Source: Polytrichum commune (lineage: Eukaryota; Streptophyta; Polytrichopsida; Polytrichales; Polytrichaceae). Taken from it: 64,000 nt of DNA. Shown here in pieces: positions 36,920 to 48,114 of this stretch. The notes beneath the pieces are model-generated. The model did no database searches. It worked only from the letters and a program-made list of their open reading frames with translations, and was not told the DNA's origin. The stretch is taken from the NCBI GenBank assembly GCA_950295325.1, contig OX485803.1:74355554-74419553 (forward strand), in the 5' to 3' direction. Numbering within the stretch: position 1 is the stretch's first letter; each line of letters opens with the position of its first letter. Both the position numbers and the translations under genes were made by a program.

Positions 36920-38432
36920 GAATTGAAGTTGCTGGACGAGCGGAAACTTCCTAGAAGAGAAACTTCATCCGTCCATTGTCCATAAACGGATGATATGTCT
37001 CTCAATCTGGATGACAAACGGAGGTGCTTTTAGTGTCTTGTTTGAGGGGCTATCCGTCGGCATCTCCGGATGTAATAGTGTGAAAAGTGGTGGACCAACA
37101 CCTATTTTTGAGCATAATTCCCAACAATTTTTCACGGCTGGAACCGGACAGAAAGTTTTGGTATGATCGGGGCATCACTGTATTGCACAGTCAGGAATTT
37201 ACGATCCTCGAGATTACCTGCGGCCAAGCCTACGAGCAAGATCATTGCAAACTGTCTTTGATTTCGAGGTGGGTATTGATTCATATCTACAACTGCTACA
37301 AAATTCAGGAGGTGCTATCAATTCATGTTGTTGTAAGTAGGTAAGGTAATTGAGAATGGGAGGCTCTGGATTGCTCACATGAAGCTTTTCTTGTTTGAAT
37401 GCGATGTTGTGGTCCTTGTATCTATGTTCACAGTTTCTGATATGTAGATTGGCGGGTAAAAACCCTTTGAATTTAATGTTTGGCTTTTAAGAAACTGAAT
37501 TTGATTCTAAATCACACCTTCCGAATGATCCAATAGCTCACGAATTCCTACATTTTGATTCTGATGTATCATTAGAGAGCTCTATACTGTGGAGACAGGT
37601 GGTGAGAGAAGCGATGGTATAGAATTGGGAGATTTGCATTTCTAAGGTTGTTAGGTGTTACATTTTGCGGTCAACTTGGAATAAGAAACCTGAATCAAGG
37701 GTTAACCGTACTTAACACAACCTGTTACAAAGAGGAAGGTGCATGTGCCTTAGATGGATACTTTTCACTCTGCACCCCCTTCTGATAGGATATGAAACGA
37801 GAAATTAGTGCGAGATGACTAGCAAATTGAAATCGTGCCCGTAGCCATGTGCCTCGTAAGTGTTGGAGCTGAATCGAATATCTTAGTCATTCTCAAAGTG
37901 AAGATTCTCGTGCTCTTTCAGTGGTTATACAGGTCCTTCCAATCATGTTGACTATTAAGCTTAGAATGGTTAGCATATTTTGAGCACATAGTTCAATCTC
38001 TTTTAAGCACATGTCTTTTTGGTGCCAGTTCTTAGATCCACACCTAACCACATAACACTTAAATATAGGTGTCCAAGTTATTGTGGTGATCGATTTTTGG
38101 CACGTCTACTTTACGGGGTACGTATTTGAGTCTGGGTCATTTTCTACATGTTCAAATCTCCTTTTAAATCACTTTACATACATGTTTGCTCTGATTGGAA
38201 TGTTGCAATTGACAAATGAGATGATATTAGATAGGGTTACTTTCGATGCTTTTAGCTAAAATATCAAGAAGCAAGCTTTTATACCCCTCCGTATGACACC
38301 TCTCGGACCTTTAAAAGTAAACTTGCAATTTTTTTCTTTCACTCGAGCATAACGAACAGGATGAATTTTTGCAGGTGTGCAGATTTTGACCAATTTTGTT
38401 AATTGAAACATCGGAGGTCAGGTCAGGTTGCC
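36920..38432 (+). other. Upstream region of GSTZ
   Basis: It contains a segment at about 37077-37184 that is repeated, in the same orientation relative to the gene, upstream of the fucosyltransferase. It also contains a forward family A copy at about 37850-38110. CATCCGT/ACGGATG inverted repeats lie near 36967-36990. No TATA box could be assigned with confidence. Confidence 0.5.
37850..38110 (+). repeat. Dispersed repeat family A, forward copy
   Basis: Blocks GTGCCCGTAGCCATGTGCCT, GTGAAGATTCTCGTGCTC, GACTATTAAGCTTAGAATGG and TCCACACCTAACCACATAAC match the other forward copies. Confidence 0.85.
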
Positions 38433-41331
38433 ATGGCGGATCATCCTACGGTAATTTTTGTTCATTTCCATGCTCAATGAAGATCTCTGCTGTTTCTTAA
38501 TTAGTGGATTCACTCAATTGATGCAAGGTTGCAGAGATTTTCTAAATATTGATGGAATTGGTGAACTTTGCATGCTTCCAAAGCAGGGTGTAGTATCTTG
38601 TATTGAAATTATTTAATTGGGTTATGTGAATTCGGTCATTAGTCGAGTCTGAACTTCATGACTAGGAAATAGCTAGGTATCAACCCCTCCTCCTTGTGGA
38701 ATATCAATCACAGTTGTGAAGTGTTTGTAATTATCAGATGTACTTGTAGATCGTGACATGGTTGATGTACAGTTTCTTTATCCTGGAAGCAGAAATTACA
38801 TTCTGAGAAGCATCAGTTTTAGGGTTTTCTCAGAGCAATTGAAAGTGTAGGAGCTTTCAAGAAATGTGTTTAGTAGTAAAGTAAAAGTGGGATTTACTTG
38901 CAATGGACATGAAGTTCATTGAAAGGACTCTACAGCTCAAAGATGTTACTTCTTCTATTTTGACATGTCACGATGCCTTAACCTTACTTGAAAGAACCAT
39001 CCGATTTGAAACAGATCTTGTCACTGAATATTATTGGCTGCCTTATGTTGTAAGTAAGGAGGTTCAGGGCTCCTATAACAGAGCACAACGACTGCTAAGT
39101 GCTTTGAATTCTACTGAATTCAAAGTGATTATTTGAAGTGGGTAGTTTACACTTCCTCATACCAAAAAATGAAAAATGAAAATTATGCAGGAGGGAATTT
39201 ACGTGGAGAAGGTGACACTGTACTCTTACTACCAGAGTTCATGTGCGTGGCGTGTGCGTTTGGCAATGGAACTCAAAGGTTAGCAACATAAGAGGATCAT
39301 CCTTTCAATTAGATGTTTATCTTTAAAGATCACATTCTAGCTTTCTTGCAGTCTCAAATAGAGAGTAATGCTTACAACGTTCACATGGGTTATGCAGGAA
39401 TCCCCTTTGAGTACAAGGCAATCAACCTTGCAACTGGGGAGCATTTGTCTGAAGGTATTGATATCATTTTCCCATACAATGTTGAAGTGAAGATTGAATT
39501 TATTCATGATAGCCACTTGATTGTTGTCCAGTACATGGAACTCTTGCTTACTCTGTACACATAATCCTTGCAGAGTACAGGAAATTGAGCCCATTGCAGC
39601 TTGTTCCAGTTTTAGTGGTTGAAGGGAACGTCCTTGCGGATTCAATTGCCATCCTGGAGGTGAATTCTTCACTCTAACCAATAACTGCGTTTAGTTTGCA
39701 TGTGATATTAACCCAATGATACCTTGCAATCGCTTGTCACAACTTAATGTGCAAACATCATGTAACAACTATCATATCAATCTCGAATTGAGGTTAACTT
39801 TTGCAAATCAGTCTTACTTTAGCATAGTCTACTGTCTCTCTGCAATCAATCATCTGGCAACTTCTTTTATCCAATTGTATGCAGGATATTTGATGGAAAA
39901 CCTTATCAATCGCAATATGTTCTCTAAAAGAACTTGATGGCCTGTGCAGTATTTGGAGGAAAAGTTTCCTGACAAACGGCCTCTTCTGCCAAAGGGTCTT
40001 GTTCAAAGAGCAACCATACGCCAGGTAAAGAGATATAAATATATGTAACATTTATGTATCTGTATGCCACGGTCAATTTCAGACACTCTTAACCAATGAC
40101 AACATGACACGTGGAACATTGAATTTAGGCTATCCTGGGTAGAATGAATCATGTGTGAAACTGAGAGGCAGGAAGGGTAGCTGCTAAAACAGTCAGGCAT
40201 TTCTTTGCATCCATACACTTGAAGTCCTATGAGATGATTGGTTTGTAATACCTTTTTGATTCGCAGGTGGTGAACTTGATTGCATCCAATGTCCAGCCTA
40301 TTCAGAACCTTCGTGTCTTGGTTCGTCCTCCTCTTTCCGACCCAACCTGCACTGCGTTTGGTTCAATAAAAATATAGACATTATACATCTTTTTATAGTC
40401 GATGTCCACATTATGTTTAGATATATCTTGGATATGGCTACGTGAATGAGTGCACAACTAAGGTCATTAACTTAGTGTTGGGATGCAGAATGCTATCAGG
40501 GACAAGTTGGGTTCAGAAGAGCGACTGAAGTGGGCCCAGGACTGCATCAATAGGGGATTTGAAGGCACGTGATCTAAATTTATGAAACTCCTTTTGTGAC
40601 ACACTTTCCACTCGGTCATTAGAGCTATCCTTGAAAGTCTGATATGAAAGATATCTTGTGAAATCAGGGTCCCCTCAATCTTGTGATTCTAATTATACTC
40701 TCGCATCCCAGATTTTCCACTTGTATTTTAGCAATCCAAAATCCCAATGCTGAGAATCCTGACATTTGCAAATGGCTTATGTATGCAGCCTTGGAACTCA
40801 TTCTGAAGAAAACAGCTGGCAAATACACATTTGGTGATGAGATTACACTTGTAAGAGCATCTCGAACAAGAAACCAGTTCTTTACATCTTGGCATATTTT
40901 GAAATTTTCTGATTGTATAATGTTGGCTCATGGTAAACTTTGTTATTGTGCAGGCTGATGTTGTGTTGGTTCCTCAGCTGGGGAATGCAAAACGCTTCCA
41001 AGTTGACTTGGTAGGTAACAAGCATAAGTATAATACAGATGTCGACATCCCTGAAGGCATTTGCTCAATTTGAACTTGTTCCTTATTTTGTGTTTGTGTG
41101 GCAAGTCTACTATTTGTTTTTTGTTTTGTTTTGTGAGGATCGTCCTTGTTCACACATCTACAAGTCATATGAGTTGTGAACTTCAAAGACACAATCAAGT
41201 TCTGAAGGTTCAAAGTGCACATTCTTTTGCAGACACGATATCCAATTTTAGATCGCATCGGAAAAGAGCTATTGGAGCTGCCGGAAGTGCAAAAATCTTT
41301 ACCAGCCAACCAACCAGATGCTCCCAAATGA
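38433..41331 (+). CDS. GSTZ1: Zeta-class glutathione transferase / maleylacetoacetate isomerase
   Basis: The gene encodes about 223 residues in 10 exons: 38433-38450, 39191-39278, 39398-39454, 39574-39659, 39950-40024, 40267-40320, 40489-40564, 40789-40850, 40954-41010 and 41233-41331. Relatives isomerise maleylacetoacetate to fumarylacetoacetate with glutathione in tyrosine catabolism, in the cytosol. The zeta active-site motif SSCAWRVR is at residues 22-29. GIPFEYKAINL, LVPVLVVEG, ADSIAILEYLEEKFP and ADVVLVPQLGNAKRF follow in order. Length matches the family (about 221). The short first exon has a strong start context (GCCATGGCG). An in-frame ATG at 39185 would be the alternative start without that exon. 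The intron after exon 7 (40565-40788) has a GC donor (AAG|GCACGT). Only this join restores the conserved FEALELILKKTAGKY. Confidence 0.94.
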
Positions 41332-42011
41332 AGGCTTTAATTGCAATATTGGTGTATGGTATTCTACATGAAAATAGTTCCAGTTGGTAGTGGCTCGTGG
41401 TGAGCACTCACTCGAATTTTAAAATAGGATAAGTGACACTATTTCGCATGTGACACTAAATACCATAAACGGTGTACTTTGTCTTCCATTTACAAATGTG
41501 TATTTTCAATCTTGATGGAAATTCTCCTTAAGATTCTGTCAAGGTGAAAGGAGATTGTGTACAATACTAAGATGATCCAGAAATATGGTGACCACTTACC
41601 ATACAAGAGTAACATGTTTTGACAGTGGGTCTGTTGAACATATTGTGAGCAAGATAACTCTTCCAAGGAATTCTGTTTTCGTATAACCATCAAATTGTTT
41701 TATGGTGTAAGTTCAGCAATGACAAAAACCATTAAAGTTAAGGTAGACGTGTCGAAATTCGGACACTTATATTTGAGTAGTGTACGATTAGGTGTGGATC
41801 CAAAAACGGACATCAAAAAGATATTGTGTTTAGAAGAGGTTGGACTCCATGCTCAAAATATGATAACCATTCTAGGCTCAATAGTCTACATAGTTAGGAC
41901 TTGGGAGGACGTGTATGATTGTTTGATGAGCACGAGAGTCTTTACCTTGACGATGAATAAGATAAGTTGTCGTCCAACTTTTTTGGTTTCCAGTAATTAT
42001 TTCAGGAATAG
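41332..42011. other. GSTZ downstream region with a family A copy
   Basis: The first part is probably 3' UTR. A reverse family A copy occupies about 41740-41965. No other feature is seen. Confidence 0.5.
41740..41965 (-). repeat. Dispersed repeat family A, reverse copy
   Basis: Blocks TAGGTGTGGATCCAAAAACG, a TTTAGAAGAGGTTGGACT-like block, CATTCTAGGCTCAATAGTC and GAGCACGAGAGTCTTTACCT are the reverse complement of the forward copies. Confidence 0.8.
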
Positions 42012-43969
42012 GTGTGAATAGGGTAGGACAATAGCCTGATATTATCAAACTAGAATGCAAAGTAGAGGCTATTATCTCGAGATTTCAGAAACTCGGGATT
42101 GTAAGGGCTATAGTCTGACTCCGGGGAAGGTAGTCCCTGGATTCTCGTAGTAAAAGTATAAAGCCTGGATTTTATTTGTGAGAGTCACCACTCTCTTCTT
42201 TGGCGAACTAAATTATTATTTGTTGAATATAAAGTTGTTCGGCCATTGTGCCATAGTCTTGATCTTTGAGTGATCATCTGTTCTTGGAATCTTTTAATTT
42301 GGATTTGCTTTGCAATGTTAATTGTCTGATGTGAGGTCAGTGTTGTTAAAAGTATTGAAGCTTTGCTGCTTTTACCTGAGAAAATAATTTAGTCTGTGAA
42401 GTAATTGACTTTGGGAATTCTATCGACTGTTGGAGTAATCAGTCGAGGCAGAAGATTAGAAAGGGGAATCAGGAGCGATTCCTGAGTTACCTCTTTCGGA
42501 GAAGAATACTTTGTCAATTGTCTGTGTTATATGTAAGTTCGGGAAAGTGATAAGTCGGAGCGCTATGTGTTCTCTGTAGTGATAACCCGGCAGCAGTAGA
42601 TTGGACAATTGACTTGAGTAATGAATCACAGAGTAAAGCTTGTTCACCTCTATCTTGAGAATCATCTCTGTGATCGATAATCTTGGTGAGTGAAGTGCAA
42701 ACGGATTGATGTTTGTGTAACAACTGTCCTAGGGAGTAATAGAAGAGTGGGAGTAATTCTCGATTAAACTATTTACTGGAGAGATTGTGCCAGTTGCATG
42801 TATGTATTGTTTATTTAAATAAAATGTCGAGAGGGCAATCAGGAGGGATTCCTGGGACCATTTGCGGTGAAACAATTGTCTTGTCCATCTCCTGTTGCCA
42901 AGTGTGATTGGTAATTGAATGTAATTCACAGACTGATAAAATTATTCTCTAATTGTCTGATTACCAAGTCGATAGGCTCACTGGTGTAGAACATTGAGTA
43001 AGTGCTCAATACAAATTGACAGCATCAACTCAGTCTATCGACTGGGGTAAAATTGGAATTCTGTCTGAAGAAATTGTTTGTGCAGATAAGACGGGACTAT
43101 AGGCTCGTGGAACCAGTTGGAGAGGACTCGAGGCCGGCTGAACGGTGCAGTTCGCTAAGGACTCTTGATAGCCTGCTGTGGAGCTGAAAGGTCAAGCGAA
43201 ACAGTCCATTGCCTGCAGAGACCTTTGGAGCCAGGAGTAACCCAGTTGAACTGCCATGGACTCAACATTCACAAAGGGGTAATATTTGTGTTAAGTCAAT
43301 GGATAAGTGAATTAATAAGGATAATCCAATACTTAATTATTGAATTTCATAATTATCATAACATCATTTACTTGAAGCAAAGAACCATGTGAGGATGAAT
43401 GTAAAAGCAACAAGTGGAATGACATTACATTATGTGGGGGCAAGGTACGAACCAAAAAGACAATTGCCTGACTGCCACATTAAAAGGATTATTTAATTAA
43501 TGAATACGGGACAACCTTGTAAGGATTATTGACTGACATTTCATTTTACATTAAAAGGATTAATGAAGGAAAAGACCATGGGTTTCTCCAGAGAGGGCCC
43601 TCGCCTATGGAATTAGACTACAATGTGGAACATTAATACATGACAATTGACTATGGCTGTGCCTATGATTTTGCACCACACTGTCGTCCAATTTAAATGA
43701 ACCCACTGCCAGATTATTGTCTGGGGAAATTAGAGTGACTCAGGTGAGTGATTGCTATTATTGCATGTACTGTTATTGAGAGATTCATTAATTTTTATTA
43801 TGCATTCCCAACCTAAATGAGAACTCCAAACCGGAAATGAAGTGTAATAAACTGGTAATTTACCTAGTCAATCCTATTTGAGACACCTAGATGTTACCAC
43901 AATCACCTTTTAAGTCTTCCCTGAGTGTTTCCCTGGGTTTTATTTGTAGCCAAAAAACTAACTACATTT

Positions 43970-43987
43970 TGGCGCCGCTGCCGGGGA
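43970..43987 (+). promoter_or_regulatory. Primer binding site (tRNA-Asp type) of the LTR retrotransposon
   Basis: TGGCGCCGCTGCCGGGGA lies three bases after the LTR end. This form of site is standard for Athila-like gypsy elements in plants. Confidence 0.85.
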
Positions 43988-44366
43988 AGGCTTCGGTCGA
44001 TTGAAATCTAGGCACATAGGTATGTTAGGAAATATCTATAGGCCTGGAATTTGAATAATAAGTTTAAATTAAATTCTCGAGGAAATTCACCAGAGCAAAG
44101 AAATAAGTTATCAACTATTTCTTGGAGCTTTGACATCAACCTGGAATAATAATTTAAATTAACCATTCTCAAAATCTCAAATGCCTAGAGTTAAAATCAA
44201 TTGTCCATTTAAATGGACCAACCCAAAGTGTGGAAATCAAGAGGCCACCGGGATTCTTTAAATCAATCCCCTAAAATATACACCCTTTGAATTATCTCAA
44301 ACTCACTTAGGGAATTTAAACCTTGTAGGCTTCGAGGAGGCTGTTGAAAGAATTGTTAAAAGAATA

Positions 44367-44573
44367 TTGGAAAAAGAATGGAAAATCTTAGTGGACCCGT
44401 TATTCAAAAAGATTGAGTCATATCCAAGAATAGTGTGTTGGACTTGCAAAGGTCTAGGCCATTATTCAAGGGATTGTGAATTGAATAAACGTAGGTTCAA
44501 AATCAAATTGGTGTATAGGTTGAAATCAAGAGTGTCAACCCATACCATAGGATCTCAAACTGATACCTTATGA
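44367..44573 (+). pseudogene. Gag nucleocapsid fragment with CCHC zinc knuckle
   Basis: The 68-codon frame contains CWTCKGLGHYSRDC, a perfect CX2CX4HX4C zinc knuckle of retrotransposon Gag, used in packaging element RNA. The frame is short, with the upstream capsid part interrupted by stops. The knuckle is followed by a basic tail and a stop. Confidence 0.75.
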
Positions 44574-44610
44574 CTGGACTCTCCTTAACATTAATGGTTC
44601 AATTTTCAAA

Positions 44611-45159
44611 ATGTGGCCGTGGGAACTTAAAACCCAAGGGTTGAACACCCCTGATAGTGATTTGTATCAAGGACCACATTTGTTTACTGCCCTATATCGC
44701 TTTTATAAAGCATCATTTTGGGGAGTTGGAATCTACATTGGACCCAACCACCCAATATGTCCTAAGGGATTTTTAGCCAATTTCCTCAATTTACCTAATC
44801 ATCTCCAGGAAAAGATCTTGGAAAAGATTTGGAAGAAGGGTGAGGGTTTTAACGAAGTCATTATTAACAAAGGTTATTCGAGATTGAGAGTTGACCTAAG
44901 ATTCTTGTTTCTTATTTATAGTCAACATAAGACAGAAAACTTCCCGATCAACAAATTTGGTTATGGTTGTTGGAATGGAGGGCTTTTTACTAGCAATGAA
45001 GCTCGTTTCTACTATGGACCTTTTGACCCTTGTGCAAGTGTCAATATACCAGACTTTTCCGATTCTTCACTTCAAGGCAAAAACTTTGTAAACTTCACAA
45101 AATTGTTCTTGAATGGGAGAAGGCGGATTGTGAAACACGATCGGCAAAGTAGGACATAG
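44611..45159 (+). CDS. 182-codon open frame of unknown function in the LTR retrotransposon
   Basis: The ATG-initiated frame is uninterrupted. It contains FWGVGIYIGPNHPICPKGF, LPNHLQEKILEKIWKKGEGF and FGYGCWNGGLFTSNEARFYY, is rich in aromatic residues, and has no membrane segment or signal peptide. I recognise no Gag, protease or polymerase motif. It begins 38 bp after the Gag fragment and its stop coincides with a sequence boundary (next bases GGTCTGTTTACG). It could be an accessory frame of the element or a captured fragment. It stands out in AT-rich DNA that otherwise has only short frames. Confidence 0.4.
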   Translation: MWPWELKTQGLNTPDSDLYQGPHLFTALYRFYKASFWGVGIYIGPNHPICPKGFLANFLNLPNHLQEKILEKIWKKGEGFNEVIINKGYSRLRVDLRFLFLIYSQHKTENFPINKFGYGCWNGGLFTSNEARFYYGPFDPCASVNIPDFSDSSLQGKNFVNFTKLFLNGRRRIVKHDRQSRT

Positions 45160-46393
45160 GGTCTGTTTACGTATGATCCCATGCAACTTCCATACTGGAA
45201 ACCGCGCCATGCATGGGCCAGATGTGTGTTACTACATGGGATTTAGCCTTCTCCCATACAAGCGTACCTCTCATGCATCCAACATCAAAACTTGACTTTC
45301 TATAGGTTTGTTGCCGATTCATCTCAAATGACTTGGACTAGATTATTCCGGGGTTTAAAGCTAAATCCAGTGTTGTATTTCAAGGCTTTTATGCTAGATG
45401 AATGAGAGGTGCACTTGTATGTGATAATTTTCTCTCTCCGGATTGGAGTATGGACTTGCTAAGGTAGTGGTGTCTAATTCAACTACACTCTAACCTCGAT
45501 GATATCACGCTTGTGACAACCAAAGTGCACATGATATTAAGAAATGTTGTAGTGTTAACATGGATGCTTGATAAAAGAGGATTAGTGTAACATATGACAT
45601 TATGGAATAACACCAAAGTGCAACATTGCAATATTGAAATTGATAATTTCATACATGGGACACGGATAATGTCCCAAAGTTGCACACATGTACAAAGCTC
45701 AACATTTCTAGAATATGTTTGTTCAAAATTTCATAACAATATGTACGAGCCTTTTAATAGCTTTGGAGACAATTTCAAAACATAGAGGAGGCAAGAAGCA
45801 AGTGCTAGACCAACACTTTGGAAAGATGAATGCTTCTCTAGGGTGCATTCGTCACTTGAAAAGAAATTTATGAGCTCCAAGACCATTGACTTAAACCCAC
45901 AACCCAAATTTCTTGAAGGTATTGCACTTAGTGAGGTTAAAGGTAGCATTCTTCCCAAGTATGAACCTAAATAAGACTTTCCACAAGAACAAGGAAGCAT
46001 GAAATCAAAGTAGTTACAGAAACATAGAAAAATACACAAACACTCAGATTTTATTAACCTCAAATCTTTCAAACACAGCAAGGCTTGATAAAGAGTTAAA
46101 TTGACAATTTGACATATTCTTAGGTTTCTTAATCTACATAAATGCAAACCCTAAAGCTCCCTTAAACCCTAGGGAACAAAGTCTCGGCCTTGGGCAAACA
46201 AAACAAGGAAGGATTTCTCCTTGCATCGTTCAAAAGTTTCATCCTCATGGCAAGAATTGATCCAACAAATGAATGCAGTTGGTCTCTCTAGAAGCTTATA
46301 AGAAAAGGCTTGCATGTAGAAATTCTCATCATCAACTACCATCACTAGCTCACACAAGGGTTTGGTAGTTCCCCAACATATTTCTAGGTTCAA
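45160..46393. other. Repeat-like intergenic DNA
   Basis: The left border GGGTCTGTTTACGTATG resembles a Tourist-type end, but no inverted partner was found. A 28-bp imperfect inverted repeat (CATACAAGCGTACCTCTCAT and its partner) lies at about 45262-45290 and 45393-45422. Minus frames at 46147-45731 and 46393-46169 have no known domain. Confidence 0.4.
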
Positions 46394-46395
46394 TA

Positions 46396-47300
46396 CCCTA
46401 CGTTAAGGGCAGCTTCGGCACATGTTAGCCGAATAATTAATTAAAGTTCAAAAAGTAGGTTCGGCACCTTAAAATAGTATATTCATATTTTCGGTAATTT
46501 TTCTCTTTTAATTTTTTAAAATTCAGCCTAAATTCATTTTTGATTTTCTATTTAAGCTTATATCTTGTACATCTCTCTTGCATTGAATGACAAGTAAGAT
46601 GTGAGTGAAGAGTTGAGAATGCTCTGTGCTTTATGCAAGTAGAGTGGAGTTGTGTTCAACAATGCATATGGGATATGTAAACTTTGAGGTGAAGCACCGA
46701 GTTAGACTTCATTTTTATAACACGCATAACTTTTGCATAGAGTCTTCAAATGACATAAAATTTCTTGGAGGTGAAAGATTACTTGATTTCTAAACTTTTC
46801 TTAGACCAACAAAATTCCAAAAAAGTTGATCTTCTATGCACAAATGAGCTCCGAAAAACTGTTATGAATGCATTTTAATTTTTTGATCTTTACACGGCTG
46901 CAATGTTTTGTCCATATCTTTTGCATAAAAACTTATTTTGACACAAAACTTGTTGGAGGTGGAAGAAGGATTGATTTCTCAACTTTTGTTAGTTGGACAA
47001 AATTCTATAAAACTTCATCTTCTAAACTCAATTGGACTCCAAAAATTTGTGTACTAATGTAAGTGAGCGTGATTACAAAAGGAGCACCTTCTCTCTTTCA
47101 AAATTCACATATGCTTCCACTGTAAGTAAAACTCTAGTGAGATGTAAGTAAAACTCTAGTGAGTAGTAAAAAATTCTTACTTTTTGGCAATTTTGAAAAA
47201 CAATTAATTTTATATTCGGCAAAACATGTCAATAATTTTCCAAAATTTTCGGCATCTATTTTTAGAATTATTTTGTGCCGAACCTGCCCTTAACGTACGG
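46396..47300. mobile_element. 905-bp mariner/Stowaway-like TIR element, TA target duplication
   Basis: The terminal inverted repeats start CCCTACGTTAAGGGCAGCTT on the left and, read inward, CCGTACGTTAAGGGCAGGTT on the right; over 27 bp only two bases differ. TA dinucleotides lie at 46394-46395 and 47301-47302. The flanks read TTCTAGGTTCAATA and TAGTCAAC, together matching the uninterrupted family A sequence (reverse strand), which fixes the borders. The interior holds two diverged copies of a segment of about 160 bp (46700-46860 and 46890-47050) and TTCGGCA motifs near both ends. It has no coding capacity. Confidence 0.88.
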
Positions 47301-47302
47301 TA

Positions 47303-47410
47303 GTCAACACAACTAGGAAGACTAATATGACCACTCGGTGAGCATGAGAATCTTGACTTCAATAATGAATAAGACATTCATATGAGGAAAGTGGCTACAG
47401 CCTTGATTTG
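47303..47410 (-). repeat. Dispersed repeat family A, reverse copy split by a TIR element
   Basis: Blocks AGTCAACACAACTAGG, GAGCATGAGAATCTTGACTT and AATGAATAAGAC continue family A on the right side of the inserted element. About 20 bp of it remain on the left side. Confidence 0.75.
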
Positions 47411-47689
47411 GATTTGCTCACGATTTAAGACCCGTCTACACAAGTCAATGGTTCGGAGGACTCATGACGTTTGTCATACTCCATTAATTCGGAATAGATA
47501 GTGGCATGACAAAATGGGAATTTAATAGTCTTTGGCAACGTGATGACAAGGGAGACGTGAAAAGGGAGGAAGCATCATGGCACGCTTAAAAAGCAGAACC
47601 TAGGTGTCTGCATTTGGCAAGTGCATGGAAGTAGCGAGCAAGGGATGATGCTTTCCCTATCCTAGTGTTTCCAAGCCCAACTGGTCGAT

Positions 47690-47915
47690 GAGAACCGGTG
47701 CAATGAACGGGAGAACCGGTTGAGTTTGAGAAATAACCGGTTGAAGGTCAAGACATGAGGAATATATCAATTACCCATCGTTTTAGACGAATCTATGGAA
47801 CATATCTCCAATTAGTGAAGAAAACCGAAAGATCACAACATATAATCAGTTGGACTTGGAAACACTAGGATCTTGACCAATTATGCCCAAAAGTCTCCCC
47901 GGACACTGGTTCTAT
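47690..47915 (+). repeat. Dispersed repeat family B
   Basis: Marked by AACCGGTTGA, a GTTGGACTTGGAAACACTAGG-type block, AATTATGCCCAAAAG and TCTCCCCGGACACTGG. Other copies lie at 55205-55360, 55480-55665 and, reversed, 63195-63420. Confidence 0.8.
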
Positions 47916-48114
47916 GAATGATTTTTTTTTGCGTTTTGTAATCCATACCGATGAGAGCATACACACAAAGTCCCATAACTTGCCTTTTGGCTTCCCAGAC
48001 TTTCAGATGTATATCATTTCATTTCATTTGAAGGTAGATAGGTTCAATTCGGATATTTTTCTCTTTGCACCCACTTTAAGTGAGATATCTCAATCGAGAT
48101 AGCAAATCTGAATT

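Larger units (their letters stand above)
42012..45159 (+). mobile_element. 5' fragment of a Ty3/gypsy-type LTR retrotransposon (Athila-like)
   Basis: A primer binding site TGGCGCCGCTGCCGGGGA at 43970-43987 is complementary to the 3' end expected for plant tRNA-Asp. It follows a CA dinucleotide at 43965-43966 that closes the LTR. The LTR start is uncertain; TGTGAATAGG at 42012 is the best candidate, giving an LTR near 1.95 kb. A Gag-like CCHC zinc knuckle follows (44367-44573), then an open frame of unknown function (44611-45159). There is no protease, reverse transcriptase or integrase to the right, and unrelated sequence begins directly after 45159, so the copy is truncated or interrupted. 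Confidence 0.75.

Noticed and set aside
36940-37370. Plus-strand gene around 37087-37344
   Set aside because: The segment is a dispersed repeat also found at 54711-54803, and the frame is not conserved between copies.
38903-39136. 77-codon open frame between GSTZ exons 1 and 2
   Set aside because: It has no recognised domain and lies in the proposed intron 1; it could be part of a leader if the ATG at 39185 is used, but nothing supports a protein.
45160-45480. Tourist-like element starting GGGTCTGTTTACGTATG
   Set aside because: No inverted right end or matching target trinucleotide could be found.
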